Made by a program: the position numbers and the translations under genes
NCBI GenBank assembly: GCA_039105265.1
Contig: JAPFFF010000006.1
Coordinates: 2,976,001-3,040,000 of the forward strand
Origin: Tritrichomonas musculus
Lineage: Eukaryota; Parabasalia; Tritrichomonadida; Tritrichomonadidae
Direction: 5' to 3'
Length of the DNA: 64,000 nt
Part shown: positions 29,229-40,396 of the stretch, one piece after another
Numbering within the stretch: position 1 is the stretch's first letter
How the letters are laid out: each line of letters starts with the position of its first letter
The notes under the pieces: generated by a model
The model's database searches: none
What the model was told of the DNA's origin: nothing
What the model saw: the letters and a program-made list of their open reading frames with translations, nothing else

Positions 29229-30377
29229 ATGAACGAAAATGAATTACTTAATAAGACTTTTGAGCAGTTAAAGGAAAAAGGTATATTAAATTATTTTCAA
29301 GCACGTTTTATTTCATCAGTTGCACAAGTAGTAGAAAATTCTGATATCAGTTGTTTAAAGCCATACCGAAATTTATATGATTCAGTTGCTGATGAGATTG
29401 CATCACAAATTGTTGTTCAGTTTTTTCTTAAGCATAATTTGAATTTAACGATGAGTACGGCCAATTACGAATATCCAGATTTTTTAAAAATTAGAGATTT
29501 ATCAATTCTATCTGCATTAAAAATACGAGACATGGATTCTTCCTCTTTTACATCAAATCCATTACATTCTCTTCTCAATTCTTGGAAAGAGATGAAAGAT
29601 ACTGTCGTATTATTAAACAAGCAAAAAATGCGCAAAGAGATCAAAGAAAGACTCGAATATATCGAAAAGATTGATGAGCAGAGACAATCTGTTTTAAATG
29701 AACCAAAGAAGAAAAACGAATTAAATAAAGTCCATTTTGATAATAATATTGAAGAAGCAAAAGATAGTAAAATTCAGATCAAGAAATCGTCTTTCAATGA
29801 CAATATGAATCTTTATCAGCGAATTGATGACGAAGACGATTTCGATACTCAAATTGAAAGACAGCTTTTATCATTGTCATCTACATCTCTTAATACAAAT
29901 GATAACAATAAATTTAAAAAGCAGTCATCGGATGAAGATGAAATTATCACAACCAGTAGTTTTAATCTTTCTAATTTAGATATTCAACAAAGATCAGTAA
30001 GTGAGCCATCTTTGATAAATACCGCATCACCAACCAAAAGTCCGCCAAATGAAGAAATTAAAAAGTTCTTTCAAAAAGATACTAATAATCTCAAAAGAAA
30101 AAAGCGAGAAGTTGTAACTTTAATTCCAATGCGATCAGCAGATTTGAAAGGATATGATGATACAAAAACGGCCTTTATTACCAAAGTTCAAACTTTAGAT
30201 TATCTTGAATCTTCTTCTTCTTCAGATGGTTTCTTTGAATCAGATACATCCAAGCGTGAAAATGTTCAATTTGATATCGATTTAGATGATAACTATAATC
30301 ATAAGAAAGTAAATAGCAGTAAAGTCGATAAGAAAAAAGATATAGAAACAGATTCTGATGAATTTGATGATTTTTAA
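29229..30377 (+). CDS. FOP/OFD1-like LisH centrosomal protein
   Basis: 382 residues from the ATG at 29229 (MNENELLNKTFEQLKEKGIL). The longer frame from an upstream ATG adds a hydrophobic chance peptide and is rejected. Residues ~1-80 match the N-terminal region of FOP/TONNEAU1/OFD1 proteins: an L..L...GI...(F/I)QARF..SV helix followed by a LisH-type motif (VADEIASQIVVQFFLKHNLN, then TMSTANYEYP). LisH domains dimerise, and these proteins sit at centrosomes or basal bodies, which fits a flagellate. The rest is Ser/Asp/Lys-rich and disordered. Confidence in the LisH assignment is moderate to good. Confidence 0.68.
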   Translation: MNENELLNKTFEQLKEKGILNYFQARFISSVAQVVENSDISCLKPYRNLYDSVADEIASQIVVQFFLKHNLNLTMSTANYEYPDFLKIRDLSILSALKIRDMDSSSFTSNPLHSLLNSWKEMKDTVVLLNKQKMRKEIKERLEYIEKIDEQRQSVLNEPKKKNELNKVHFDNNIEEAKDSKIQIKKSSFNDNMNLYQRIDDEDDFDTQIERQLLSLSSTSLNTNDNNKFKKQSSDEDEIITTSSFNLSNLDIQQRSVSEPSLINTASPTKSPPNEEIKKFFQKDTNNLKRKKREVVTLIPMRSADLKGYDDTKTAFITKVQTLDYLESSSSSDGFFESDTSKRENVQFDIDLDDNYNHKKVNSSKVDKKKDIETDSDEFDDF

Positions 30378-30710
30378 GATAAATTGTCCTTATATTTGAT
30401 ATGTTGTTTATAGTAATATATAGTTTGTTATTATAGCGGAATAAAAAATACGCAATCCAATATTTATATTTATATTTATATCTACAGAATTTTTTCAAAT
30501 TACACATGTCAAAAAGTTAGTTCCTCATTGCATAGTCAATTAATTCACTCAATAATAATGGTTTCGAGTTCAAATAATAAAAAAAAAAATATCGAAATTC
30601 TAAAAAAATAATTTTCGTTCAGATATGTTGATGAATTAAAACATGTAATAAATAAAGAATATTAGCAATCAAACTAAACAATCATTTAAATAAAAACTCC
30701 GCTTAATAAA
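30378..30710. other. Intergenic between convergent genes
   Basis: AT-rich, no gene seen. Confidence 0.4.
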
Positions 30711-33137
30711 TTACACATTATTTGGACGATTAAGTTTTCGCATTGAATTGTAAGTGTGGCCTCGATTTTTATTATCGGGACTAATAATTCTCCGTCCATT
30801 ATTTGTTTGTATTATTCTCCTTGGAGAAGGGTGAATTTCATTATTTTGAGAGAGATGGTGATTAATTTGACCATTATTGATCGGTATATTATAAGAATGT
30901 CTAACTCTTGTTAACTGTCCATTTTTCTGCTGCTCGTTACTCTTCCGTATGAGTAATCCAGACGGGTTTGAACGTCTCATTTGGTAAACCTGCTGTGGAG
31001 AGAAGTAAGGAATGTCCTTTGGCATGATCGATGGGGAAGGAGGAAGATTATCCAAAGATGAAGTAATATGACTAGTAACATTTGAAATATGGTTGGTTTG
31101 GGGGCGGTTTGATGCTCTGTAAATTGGAGGAGGAGGTCTGACTGGGAAAGAAGACCAAATGCAAGGTGCATTATTTTTTACTTTGTAAAAGTTTGAACGA
31201 TAGGAATCTGAATCGTTTTCACAAAGGCCAACAATTCGATCTTTGCAGCCTTCAGGACGATAGGGTCTTAAGATGAAGTTTAGGTTTGGGTTCTCTCTGC
31301 ATCGACTTACAAATTCAGTAGAGAAGCCGTTCTGTATTCTGAGAAGGATATTTGGCGATGGAGAGTTGATGACAATCAGGCCGTCATTTGTACGTTGCTT
31401 AACGTTGGTATCAATTACGAGGGCATCGTTGTTCTGCCTGAAGAAGATACGAAAACCTACATTTCCGTTTTGATCTTCTCTTTGTCGAATTCCAATGGGA
31501 ACAATTGGCTGTGGACCTTCATGAGGATTATTATTAAGAGGGAAGTTCACTCTACCATTCAAATTTTTATTTTGAGAAAAATTGGGATTTTTGTTTATTG
31601 AAACGTCAAATTGACTTGACATGTTTTTATTTTGATTATTTGTACTTGGATTAGATTGATCTGAAGAAGAAGCATTTATTGATATTAGTTGCTCAATATC
31701 TTTATGAATTTCGTCTTGCATTTTTGCTGCTGTTTCTGGGGTGAAGTTCCCCATTATACTGTTACCAGCTTCATCTGTTAAATCAAAAACAATTTCACCT
31801 TTATCATTGACTTTAATTTCATATGAAATTTCACTATTGATTGATGATGGTTCAAAAGAATGATTTGTATATTGAAATTTTTTATTGGCAGCTGCTTCAC
31901 TTCCCTCTGCGTTTAAATTATCTGCACTTAAAATATCTTCACTTATATTTTCTGCATTTATATTATCTATCTTTTTATTATCTACATCTAAATTATTTTT
32001 ATTTTTATTATCTGTATTTAACTTATCTTCACTTATATTATCTGCATTTAAATTATCTGTATTTTTATAATCTGCATTTAATTTATCTTTATTTGTATTT
32101 TCTTTAATTGTATTATTTTCATTTAATTCACCTTTTTTGAATTTCTCGAAGAAATTTAAATATTCATTATTTGGCTCAATAATAGCGTCTTCATCAGAAA
32201 AAAACACTAATTCATACTTGGCCATTTTTGCCTTCAATTTTTCCAAATATGCTTTTTCTTGAAATTCCTCTATTTCAACTTGGGTTGATGCTTCCTCTGT
32301 TTCAATATGTTGTGCTTCATGTGTTTCAGTATATTGCGTTTCATCAAAAGGGATATCAAAAAATTGACTTTGTTCGATCTCTAAATTTGGGTTAAATAAG
32401 TTTATTTGCATATTAATATCATTTACTAGTAATAATTGCGTTCTTTTTCCCTGTGTTTCTAATTCTTTTTTAAGTTTGCTGTTTTCTTTTTCAAGTTTCT
32501 GAGCATCTTCTCTAGAATTTTTGAGATCTTCTTGTATTGAAGCAATCTCGTTATCAAAATTTCGCAATGCATCTAAAAAATATTCTTGTCTTTTTCTTAA
32601 TTGCTGGATTACTTCGTTTTCATATTCTATTCTACTTAATTCTTTCTCATTTGAATCTTCTACTGGAGATTGAGGAATATTAAGTTGTAGTTGTGGTATT
32701 TCTTCTTTTTCACCTTGATTTTTACTTCTTTCTGAAACATCAGTTGCTGATCGTAAAACATTATCTGTTAAAGAGGAGAGTCTTGATTTTGCATTAATTA
32801 ATTTCATATCGAACTCATCCATCTGATCTTTTAATATTGGAATTGCCTCACCGGTTGAACGTTCAGCTATTTTTTGATTTTCTTCAACTTGATCAAGAAG
32901 AGGTTGTTCAAATTTTTGATAAGAATCACAGCGGTTTTCTGTCCATTTATTAACATCCTGGAGAAGACTTGCACTTTCTTCAGTTTGTAAATTAGAAAAT
33001 AAATTCATGAATTCAGTTCCACTTTTAATATTAGTTTGTGAATCATCATCAAATTCAAATTCGTTTAAATGTTTAAGTATTTTTTGGGCGCTCTGTTTAA
33101 TTTCTTGACTCAAAGCCTGGGTATTGCTTTGAGCCAT
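30711..33137 (-). CDS. Coiled-coil protein with Asn/Asp repeats, unknown
   Basis: 808 residues from the ATG at 33137. Residues ~1-230 are largely coiled coil (Glu/Lys/Gln-rich heptads, e.g. IEYENEVIQQLRKRQEYFLD). Residues ~345-415 are a degenerate repeat of about 10 residues (NADNKNTDNL, NADNISEDKL). Residues ~520-690 look globular (VGFRIFFRQNNDALVIDTNV; NFILRPYRPEGCKDRIVGLC). The tail is basic and Pro/Asn-rich. No family recognised; a cytoskeletal or scaffold role is only a guess from the coiled coil. Confidence 0.7.
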   Translation of the reverse strand: MAQSNTQALSQEIKQSAQKILKHLNEFEFDDDSQTNIKSGTEFMNLFSNLQTEESASLLQDVNKWTENRCDSYQKFEQPLLDQVEENQKIAERSTGEAIPILKDQMDEFDMKLINAKSRLSSLTDNVLRSATDVSERSKNQGEKEEIPQLQLNIPQSPVEDSNEKELSRIEYENEVIQQLRKRQEYFLDALRNFDNEIASIQEDLKNSREDAQKLEKENSKLKKELETQGKRTQLLLVNDINMQINLFNPNLEIEQSQFFDIPFDETQYTETHEAQHIETEEASTQVEIEEFQEKAYLEKLKAKMAKYELVFFSDEDAIIEPNNEYLNFFEKFKKGELNENNTIKENTNKDKLNADYKNTDNLNADNISEDKLNTDNKNKNNLDVDNKKIDNINAENISEDILSADNLNAEGSEAAANKKFQYTNHSFEPSSINSEISYEIKVNDKGEIVFDLTDEAGNSIMGNFTPETAAKMQDEIHKDIEQLISINASSSDQSNPSTNNQNKNMSSQFDVSINKNPNFSQNKNLNGRVNFPLNNNPHEGPQPIVPIGIRQREDQNGNVGFRIFFRQNNDALVIDTNVKQRTNDGLIVINSPSPNILLRIQNGFSTEFVSRCRENPNLNFILRPYRPEGCKDRIVGLCENDSDSYRSNFYKVKNNAPCIWSSFPVRPPPPIYRASNRPQTNHISNVTSHITSSLDNLPPSPSIMPKDIPYFSPQQVYQMRRSNPSGLLIRKSNEQQKNGQLTRVRHSYNIPINNGQINHHLSQNNEIHPSPRRIIQTNNGRRIISPDNKNRGHTYNSMRKLNRPNNV

Positions 33138-33410
33138 CAAAATCTTGATTCTTTGAATTCATTTTCAAACGAAATTTGTATATATTGAAAAAGTTAAAAA
33201 TCAATTAATCAAAAAAACAATTTTATTTCATTAAGAAATAAAAGAAACTGTAAAAATAAATAAAATGTTGATGATTGATGATTAATATTTCATGTTTGAA
33301 ATTATTATAAAACAATATTAATAAACATGAAAAAGATATTTCAAAATGCATCTATACATTATTTTACAAAACAAACAATACATACATAATTTATAATTCC
33401 AAACAGCAAT

Positions 33411-35714
33411 TTAAACGTCTTTTAAAGGTGGTAATGGAGCTTTTCTGCTCATATGGTGTGATTGTGAAGACTCAATTTCTCTAATTTGCTTTTCGAGATC
33501 AAAAATTTCTTTTTTAAGCCAATAAATAACTTCCTCTTCTTTCTCTTCATTCATCATTTCTCTTTTTGCCATTTTAATCTTTTGCTTCATTAAATCTTCT
33601 TTGATTTGATTGTTTTCTTTAACAATTTCAATGATCGATGAGTAATAATCTTCCAACTCTTTTCGTTTTAAGAAGCTTAAAACATTCAAATCATCTTCAT
33701 TTTCCTTTGAACAATTTTGTTTTACTTCATTGATTTCATTTTCAGCTTTCTTTAATAAATCGATCTTTTTCATTTGTAGATTTAGAATTGTTTCATCTTC
33801 ATTTTTAACTTTTTCAATGATTTCAGATTTGAATTCATCATTCAAAGATAAAGAAAAATCATTTCTTTGCTGGTTTAATTCATTGACAATTGAATGAAGT
33901 TTGTTTAATCCAATTTTTTGTTTCTCTTTCAATTCAGTCAACAACTTTTTGAGACGATCTTTTTCTGTTCTATCAACTTCTTCATTCTCATCAATTTTGA
34001 GATCGAATTCATCAATGATATTAAATAGAGAATCTACAGATAAAAACAAATTATTACTTTCATTTTCAACTTTAAATAATTCTTCATTATCTTGTGTAAT
34101 TTGATTTAAATAGATTTCTTTTTCTTTTAATTCAATAGCAACTTTCAATTCAAAACAATTTTGTTCAACTTTTTCAATTAATAATTGGTTGAATGAATCA
34201 ATGTAGTCATTGCTAGCTTGTTGAAGTTCATTTAGTTGACCGTTTAATTTTTCAATGATCAATTGAATTTTGTTATTGTTATTGATTTCTTTTTGTGTAA
34301 ACGATTCAAAAATTGAATAGAACTCATCATCAACAAATTCATCTTTCAAATCTTCTTTGTTTTTTAGCTTTTGGAAGCTTTTATTACTTTCAAAATCATT
34401 CTTCTCTTTCTCTATTTGATACATCTTCAAGTTGATATCAGTTAATTCTGTTTGAAGGTGAATTAATTCACCTTTATTTTGTGATTTAGCCAAATTTAAA
34501 TAATTTTTCCTCATTTTTAGTAATTCATCATTTATTTCATCAATTTCTTTTTGATTCTCTTTCCTCGAATTTTCAGTTCGATTCTTGTTTTCAGCTTCCA
34601 CTTTTTCATTGAGAATTTCGGTTTGTGATTCAATTTGATAGATTTCTTTTAGAATTGAATGATGCTGGTTTATTTTTGACAGGATTTGTTCTTCCCATTC
34701 GATCCTTTTCTTCTTTTCTTCATTTTTAAGTTTTTCTTCTCTTTCATTCAATTCTTTTTTCAATTCTAAATCAAACGATTCTTTATTGAGAGGAACGATA
34801 GGACTTTGCATTTTATTTTGTAGTGAGGAAATCTGTGATTCAATTATCTTTATTTCTTCTTTAATTTGATTTATTCTTAAGTCAGTCTTTGTTTTTGATT
34901 GTGAGCTTATTTGGTTGATTATTGATTGAAAATTATTTTTCATATCTAATTGTGATTGCTTCAAACTTGAAATTCTATCTGTAACAGATTGTATATTTGA
35001 CTGGGTATCATTAATTTGTTTCTTAATTAATTCAATTTCGTCGTTTTTTTGATTTTTAAGTATTTCGATTTTCTGGATATTAGATTCTTTTCTTTTTTCT
35101 ATTAAATTATCATTATCTGAAACTAATGCTTCGTTTAACTCTTGCTTTAAATGATCGATTTGAAGCTGAAGTGTTTCTAATTCGTTCTTTCTTCTCTGTA
35201 TTATTCGATTTTCTTCTTCTATTCGGATTTGATTATATTGTTCTTCTATTTCTTTTGAATTAACACGCTCTTTTTGATGTTTTTTAAGAGATTCTATTGA
35301 TTCTTTGTTCATATTTTTTCTAATGTTTAATTGTCTTTTAAATCTTTGTTCATAGTGTTGCGTATCTTCAATGAATTCTATGGACTTTGCGGTTGATTGC
35401 TTCGATATTTTGTTAAATTGAGCTTTTATCTGTTCGATTTCTCGTATATATCGATTTAAAAGGTTTTCTTTTCGATGATTTACTTTCTTTTGAAAATTGG
35501 TTAAGAATTCTTGAAGAGCAATTGGCTTTTGATCTTGACGAAAGGCGATAGTTTTAGGTACTTGTTTTAACGCGATGTCAAATTCTGAAACAAGTTGATT
35601 CATTTTTGGATTAAATCCTTTGGAATTTTTATATGACACAACATTTTTGATTAAAACTTCCATTTCGCTTTTAAGTCTGCACAGCTTGTTAAATAAATCA
35701 TACCTTGCTTGCAT
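33411..35714 (-). CDS. Long coiled-coil protein
   Basis: 767 residues, almost entirely heptad-rich Glu/Lys/Gln/Leu/Ile sequence, with no globular domain except perhaps the first ~60 residues (MQARYDLFNKLCRLKSEMEV). The tail ends in a short Pro-rich piece (RKAPLPPLKDV). It resembles structural or flagellar coiled-coil proteins, but coiled-coil composition alone cannot assign a family. Tandem with the coiled-coil gene at 30711-33137. Confidence 0.75.
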   Translation of the reverse strand: MQARYDLFNKLCRLKSEMEVLIKNVVSYKNSKGFNPKMNQLVSEFDIALKQVPKTIAFRQDQKPIALQEFLTNFQKKVNHRKENLLNRYIREIEQIKAQFNKISKQSTAKSIEFIEDTQHYEQRFKRQLNIRKNMNKESIESLKKHQKERVNSKEIEEQYNQIRIEEENRIIQRRKNELETLQLQIDHLKQELNEALVSDNDNLIEKRKESNIQKIEILKNQKNDEIELIKKQINDTQSNIQSVTDRISSLKQSQLDMKNNFQSIINQISSQSKTKTDLRINQIKEEIKIIESQISSLQNKMQSPIVPLNKESFDLELKKELNEREEKLKNEEKKKRIEWEEQILSKINQHHSILKEIYQIESQTEILNEKVEAENKNRTENSRKENQKEIDEINDELLKMRKNYLNLAKSQNKGELIHLQTELTDINLKMYQIEKEKNDFESNKSFQKLKNKEDLKDEFVDDEFYSIFESFTQKEINNNNKIQLIIEKLNGQLNELQQASNDYIDSFNQLLIEKVEQNCFELKVAIELKEKEIYLNQITQDNEELFKVENESNNLFLSVDSLFNIIDEFDLKIDENEEVDRTEKDRLKKLLTELKEKQKIGLNKLHSIVNELNQQRNDFSLSLNDEFKSEIIEKVKNEDETILNLQMKKIDLLKKAENEINEVKQNCSKENEDDLNVLSFLKRKELEDYYSSIIEIVKENNQIKEDLMKQKIKMAKREMMNEEKEEEVIYWLKKEIFDLEKQIREIESSQSHHMSRKAPLPPLKDV

Positions 35715-35849
35715 AGAAAGATAATATAAGTTTGAATATTTTCAATATAAAAAGATCGTTATTATAAAATATTATAATTATAAACGGTGAAAGGACCTCC
35801 CTAATGAAAAAATAGAAAGAAAAATGGTTACATTTTTTAAAAATCCCAA

Positions 35850-36062
35850 ATGTCTACAACCAATAGATTTGATCCAACAAAGCCAATACTTCTTACTGGT
35901 GAATATGAATCGCCTTTAGGCCAAGAAAAAAATGACCAGATACAAGATATACCAAATGATTCTAGCGTCAACCCTTTAATATCATTTTTTACTAATTCAT
36001 CTATTCAAAACAATGAAGAAAATGATGCTCCACAAACAACCCCTCTTCCTGTTTTATGGTAA
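35850..36062 (+). CDS. Small acidic protein, unknown
   Basis: 70 residues from an ATG preceded by an AATCCCAAA leader. Composition (Pro/Asn/Asp/Thr) differs from chance frames here, which are Phe/Ile/Lys-rich. It lies divergent from the coiled-coil gene at 35714 across 135 bases. No motif recognised. A real small gene is plausible but unproven. Confidence 0.4.
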   Translation: MSTTNRFDPTKPILLTGEYESPLGQEKNDQIQDIPNDSSVNPLISFFTNSSIQNNEENDAPQTTPLPVLW

Positions 36063-36330
36063 TTTAAGAATTTGTTTGTTTTTTAATAATTAACAAATAA
36101 TTCCCTCAGATTAGCTAAGTTATTCAGACAAACATCATAAGAACAGAAGTAATTACTTCGAAATTTATAAGTTATCTCAAACAGTTATCTGAAATATAAA
36201 ACTATCTATTTTTCAATTTTGTTATATAAACTAAAATAAATAATAGTATTTATTTACTCTGGGTTTAATTTAATAAATAATGTATAAAATATTAAAAATA
36301 AAGTATGTATAAAAAAAATAAGAAATATTT

Positions 36331-36849
36331 TCATTCTTGGGCTTGATTATCTTCGTCATTCTCATCTTTATTTTCTTCTGTATCTGGAATTGTAACGCCA
36401 TGCTTTTCAAATTGTTCTACAAAAGATGGCCATTTGTATTCGATTCCTTTTGCAGCAAGTTTAGCCATTATAACTTTTTCTTGTTTTGCTAATTTAAGAG
36501 CAAGTTCTTTTTTCGACATTGGTTCCTTGTCTTTCTGTTTCTTTGGGCCTCTTCGAGCATTCTTAAAAAGCATTGGATGAACTTTTGATTTTGGAACAAC
36601 TTCGCAAACAAGATTGTTATTGTAGAGAAGATAATTGTTCATTGCTTTGGCTGTAATTTTAGCGATATCTGTTGTTTCAAATTCGACCCATCCGTAATGT
36701 TTTGAATTACCTGTTTTCTTTGATCGAGATAATTGAAGATTAACAACTTTGCCAAACTCAGAGAAGAATTTTTTCATTTGTTTTTCTTCGAAATCATCAG
36801 GAAGATGGCCAATATAAATAATACTGCTTAGTTCTTCTTCTTCAGTCAT
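36331..36849 (-). CDS. NIFK/Nop15-like nucleolar RRM protein
   Basis: 172 residues from the ATG at 36849 (MTEEEELSSIIYIGHLPDDF); a further ATG at 36882 would add 11 residues. One RRM: RNP2 IIYIGHLP, and the RNP1 position carries KHYGWVEFE after the highly characteristic LSRSKKTGNSK. That stretch, MNNYLL and PKSKVHPMLFKNA after the RRM are diagnostic of NIFK (MKI67IP)/yeast Nop15, a 60S pre-ribosomal subunit assembly factor in the nucleolus. The C-terminus is acidic. An element CTTTCAAAAAGTTG lies at 36896-36909. Confidence 0.85.
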   Translation of the reverse strand: MTEEEELSSIIYIGHLPDDFEEKQMKKFFSEFGKVVNLQLSRSKKTGNSKHYGWVEFETTDIAKITAKAMNNYLLYNNNLVCEVVPKSKVHPMLFKNARRGPKKQKDKEPMSKKELALKLAKQEKVIMAKLAAKGIEYKWPSFVEQFEKHGVTIPDTEENKDENDEDNQAQE

Positions 36850-37078
36850 TCTGGTCAAGTAAAAGTGGCAGTTTTCATTCAATCAAAATCTAGATCTTTC
36901 AAAAAGTTGAACAACCAAGATTTTTAAAAAATGTATTTATTTCTCAAAATTTGATTAGATAACTATTAAATACAAAGTTAAAAATAAGTTAAAATATAAA
37001 TTTGTTTAATTTATAAATATATTAAAAAACTCGATTATAAAAAAATATTCAGAAAATTTTCGATCATAGATTTGCTTC

Positions 37079-40000
37079 ATGAAAATAGGAAATCGTACTT
37101 TTTGGCAATTTTTTATTGAAAGAATGCTACCTGCAGCAACAGGAGGCTATACATCATATCCAGATCAACCAGATATTGTTTTTTATGTTCATACAATTAT
37201 TTATTTATGGATTTTTGTTGTTCCAATTTTACTTATCAAAGTTACCAATAATGCAATATCGTCATTCCTTCATCCAGGTATAACTGCTTTCATTTGGTTA
37301 GTTATTAAGTTGATAGTTTTTTTTTTTCATAAGCAATTTGATCGCAGAAATGACCTTCAAACAGAAAATTTCGAAACAATAACTGATATATTAAATATTC
37401 AAGAAGAAAATCCGCCCCCATTTGGAATATCTCCTGCCATTTGGAGAATTCGCGATCAAATTACTGATTTTAGAAATGTTGATATTGATACAACCGTAGA
37501 CAATTTAATACAGCAAGGTTATAGTGCCACAGATTTATTTCATTTTTTCGATATTTATCAGCGCGGTTTAATAAACATCACAAATTCAGAGAATGAAACC
37601 GAAAACCATGTTCCAACAGTTCCAACCACAGTTAAATTTTGTTGTTGTTCATTTGTAATTACGTGGACTCGCAAAGATTTAGATCAATATTTTGATCGCC
37701 CAATAAGTTTTATTGAATGCATAATATCGCCAATCATCGCATTTATATGTGGTTTCATGGCATTTTACAACACGCAATCTCTAGTATTTCTAGAAAACGT
37801 CGCCTTTTTTTTATCTGCTTCATCAGCACAATTTGCATTACTTAAAGCTCCGAATCCTGACAGTTTTTCTGCCATATATCAAGAAAAGTTCACCCCTTTT
37901 TCACGTGCCTATCATTACATTGTTTTCCAGCTTTGTTTTGCCCTTCTATCGTACTTATCAAGCATCAACAGCATCAAACAAGTAACGATAACCGTTTTTC
38001 AGACCGCCATTCAATTAGAAACGGTTATTAGCGTTATGTTTATTGCACTAGAATATATATTTCTGATTTTCCCCTTGCTAAATGCCTTTGGCATTCTCGG
38101 GAGCTTCCAAGTTTCCTTGTTTTCTGTTTTGGAATGTTTTCAAATGATTTTTTTCGGTGTTTCTGGCAGTGTCACTTTTTACTCAGCACAAGTTGCACTC
38201 TTAGTATCACTCCTAATTGTATTTTCTCTTTCTTGTCCATACAACTTTTTCACTGGTGTGATTGTGAGGCGTTTAATTCAATCGTTAACGTACTTTTTCG
38301 GAGCAGTGATGTCCACGTTTGCTTACGTGCCGTTTATTACAAGTTCAGTTTTTGAGAACAAGGAATACGTTGCACCAAATAATATTTCACCTTTAAAACG
38401 GTTTGGATTGTCACTTTTGTATTCATTTATTGACTCAGTGCTCATTTTTGTTGAGATGCTTTTCGACTTCTCCGGCGAGAATGTTTTCTTGATGGTTGTA
38501 TCGTACTTTTTGATAGCATTAAGTCTGATTTGTCACACGATCATTCCGCAGCTGATGTCAAGGTATCCATTCAAAATATGGTCAGAACCGTTTTTTCATA
38601 ACGGTCCAAAAATTCAGAAATATTTGAAAGTTGTAAAATTCATTGAATATCGAATTTTGGTTCCAATTACATTGGGGTCCATTTTTCGAATTAGTGAAGG
38701 GAAGTATTTCGGTTTCTCTCAATTTACTGAGTCATTGTTGCGCATCATGATGAGTACTTATATCACCACAATTGCCTATCGTCATTTGTCCCGGTTTGGC
38801 ATAGTTTTAGCCCTTTGTTCGATGAGTGAGATGAAGTTTGATTTTCCACTTTTTCATACGTATTTCTACCTGATTGTTATCTGGCTTCTCTCACAAATCT
38901 TAGAGAAATTCAATTACGTGAATTCATACTCTTCACTTCACTCGATCACTTCACTTAGTCAACTTTTTATATTGGTGATAATGACAGCCAATATTCAGTT
39001 CACTATTTTCTCAATTGTTTTGAGTGTCATTTTAACGTCTCCTTTGATTCCTTTGTTGGGGAGCCCCATTTTCATTCCCAGTTTTTCAAGGCCAACCGCT
39101 TTTTGGATTGAAAAAGTTAAATATGAGCCAAGACCAGGTGATCCTCTGTTTTATAAAGTTATTAGTGACTCGCTCGGTGATTCACTCTCAAATATGGTTA
39201 AAAACGGTTATTTTCCAACCCTTGTTGAGAATAATTTTTACTTGATTCTTGATGACTATTTCAATGCAATTTTGCACATAATTGAGACAGGCCATGACTA
39301 CATTGTGTTTCAACTTCGTGGACTCGAAGTTAGAGAGCAAACTTTGTGTCATAGAAATGAACTTAACGTTGTTCGTAATGGTCTTGAGAATCTTGAAAAT
39401 CCGCGAGTTTTCTTTATGTCATCGATCATCACAAAGTTCACTTCAATACTCTGGAAATTCGTCGATTACTCGCTCGGAATATTCGGCCTTCCAAAAGTTT
39501 TGTCACGGAAGAAGATGGCCTTTGTTCGTGCATCGACATGGTCGACATGGCTCGATGATCTTTCCATTCTTTCGTATTCTGTTTCAGCAAACAACGTTGA
39601 GCAAATCTTTCCTGATCGTGAGAGTCAATTCAAAATTTTTGTGAACTTAGTTCGTGTTCTAACTTTTGTTCTGAGTGAAGACGATGACATTCAACTTCCT
39701 GATGATTTTGATCATTCAGAGAACGTTGTTAGGGAGCTAGATGATTGGTTTTATTTTAACCATAGAGGTCAATTTACGGCGGTTATTTTGAGTGTGTCGC
39801 GGGTATTATTCAATGAGCTATTGAATTCGTATGAAGGAATGTCATTTCCTTGGAAGTTGTACAAATATTTCGAAGGGAAAGACTTGCATCTTTCTAGTTA
39901 TCTGTGGATACCGTCAACAGTTGAGCCCAAGTTGATAAAAGCATTCCGTACTTCAATCAGTTTGGCGGTTGAAGACGTGGCCTGCGTCCTTCCTGATTCG

Positions 40001-40396
40001 TCACTTGAAGAGCTCTCAAATTACGTACGTTTAAAAATTGAAAACTGTCACATGTTGCCTGAAAGTGACCCTGATTGGATGGTTCTCATTGACAAGAGAA
40101 CAGCCGAACTTGAGACATTGAGACTGTTCAACGATCCGAGCGAATTCTTGATCAAATTCATGACATTCAAATTATGTGAGCAGCCGTTTAAAATTGTCAA
40201 ATTGAATGACGAATTGGTCAGAGGAATTTGGGCCGAACAGGTCGTGGAAACAGTCTTCGTGGAAAGTGACGATAGAGAAAGAGGAAGCATTCAATTCGAT
40301 ATGTTCACACTCAGAAATATAATTGCCCAGTCTGCAAACCCGCCTGCGGGGTACCCCGAAGTTATTTGCCCTGTTACGTTTAGTTTCACACATTGA
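37079..40396 (+). CDS. Pecanex-like multipass membrane protein
   Basis: 1105 residues. About a dozen hydrophobic segments occupy residues ~40-680 (e.g. IIYLWIFVVPILLIKV, ITSLSQLFILVIMTANIQF). The soluble C-terminal part contains VFQLRGLEVREQTLCHRNEL, which matches the Pecanex signature (QLRGLEFRGTYC-type), followed by the conserved FRTSISLAVEDVACVL region. Pecanex proteins sit in the ER/endomembrane system and are linked to Notch signalling in animals; in protists the function is unknown. The gene is GC-richer in its second half. Full length for a short protist member. Confidence 0.82.
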   Translation: MKIGNRTFWQFFIERMLPAATGGYTSYPDQPDIVFYVHTIIYLWIFVVPILLIKVTNNAISSFLHPGITAFIWLVIKLIVFFFHKQFDRRNDLQTENFETITDILNIQEENPPPFGISPAIWRIRDQITDFRNVDIDTTVDNLIQQGYSATDLFHFFDIYQRGLINITNSENETENHVPTVPTTVKFCCCSFVITWTRKDLDQYFDRPISFIECIISPIIAFICGFMAFYNTQSLVFLENVAFFLSASSAQFALLKAPNPDSFSAIYQEKFTPFSRAYHYIVFQLCFALLSYLSSINSIKQVTITVFQTAIQLETVISVMFIALEYIFLIFPLLNAFGILGSFQVSLFSVLECFQMIFFGVSGSVTFYSAQVALLVSLLIVFSLSCPYNFFTGVIVRRLIQSLTYFFGAVMSTFAYVPFITSSVFENKEYVAPNNISPLKRFGLSLLYSFIDSVLIFVEMLFDFSGENVFLMVVSYFLIALSLICHTIIPQLMSRYPFKIWSEPFFHNGPKIQKYLKVVKFIEYRILVPITLGSIFRISEGKYFGFSQFTESLLRIMMSTYITTIAYRHLSRFGIVLALCSMSEMKFDFPLFHTYFYLIVIWLLSQILEKFNYVNSYSSLHSITSLSQLFILVIMTANIQFTIFSIVLSVILTSPLIPLLGSPIFIPSFSRPTAFWIEKVKYEPRPGDPLFYKVISDSLGDSLSNMVKNGYFPTLVENNFYLILDDYFNAILHIIETGHDYIVFQLRGLEVREQTLCHRNELNVVRNGLENLENPRVFFMSSIITKFTSILWKFVDYSLGIFGLPKVLSRKKMAFVRASTWSTWLDDLSILSYSVSANNVEQIFPDRESQFKIFVNLVRVLTFVLSEDDDIQLPDDFDHSENVVRELDDWFYFNHRGQFTAVILSVSRVLFNELLNSYEGMSFPWKLYKYFEGKDLHLSSYLWIPSTVEPKLIKAFRTSISLAVEDVACVLPDSSLEELSNYVRLKIENCHMLPESDPDWMVLIDKRTAELETLRLFNDPSEFLIKFMTFKLCEQPFKIVKLNDELVRGIWAEQVVETVFVESDDRERGSIQFDMFTLRNIIAQSANPPAGYPEVICPVTFSFTH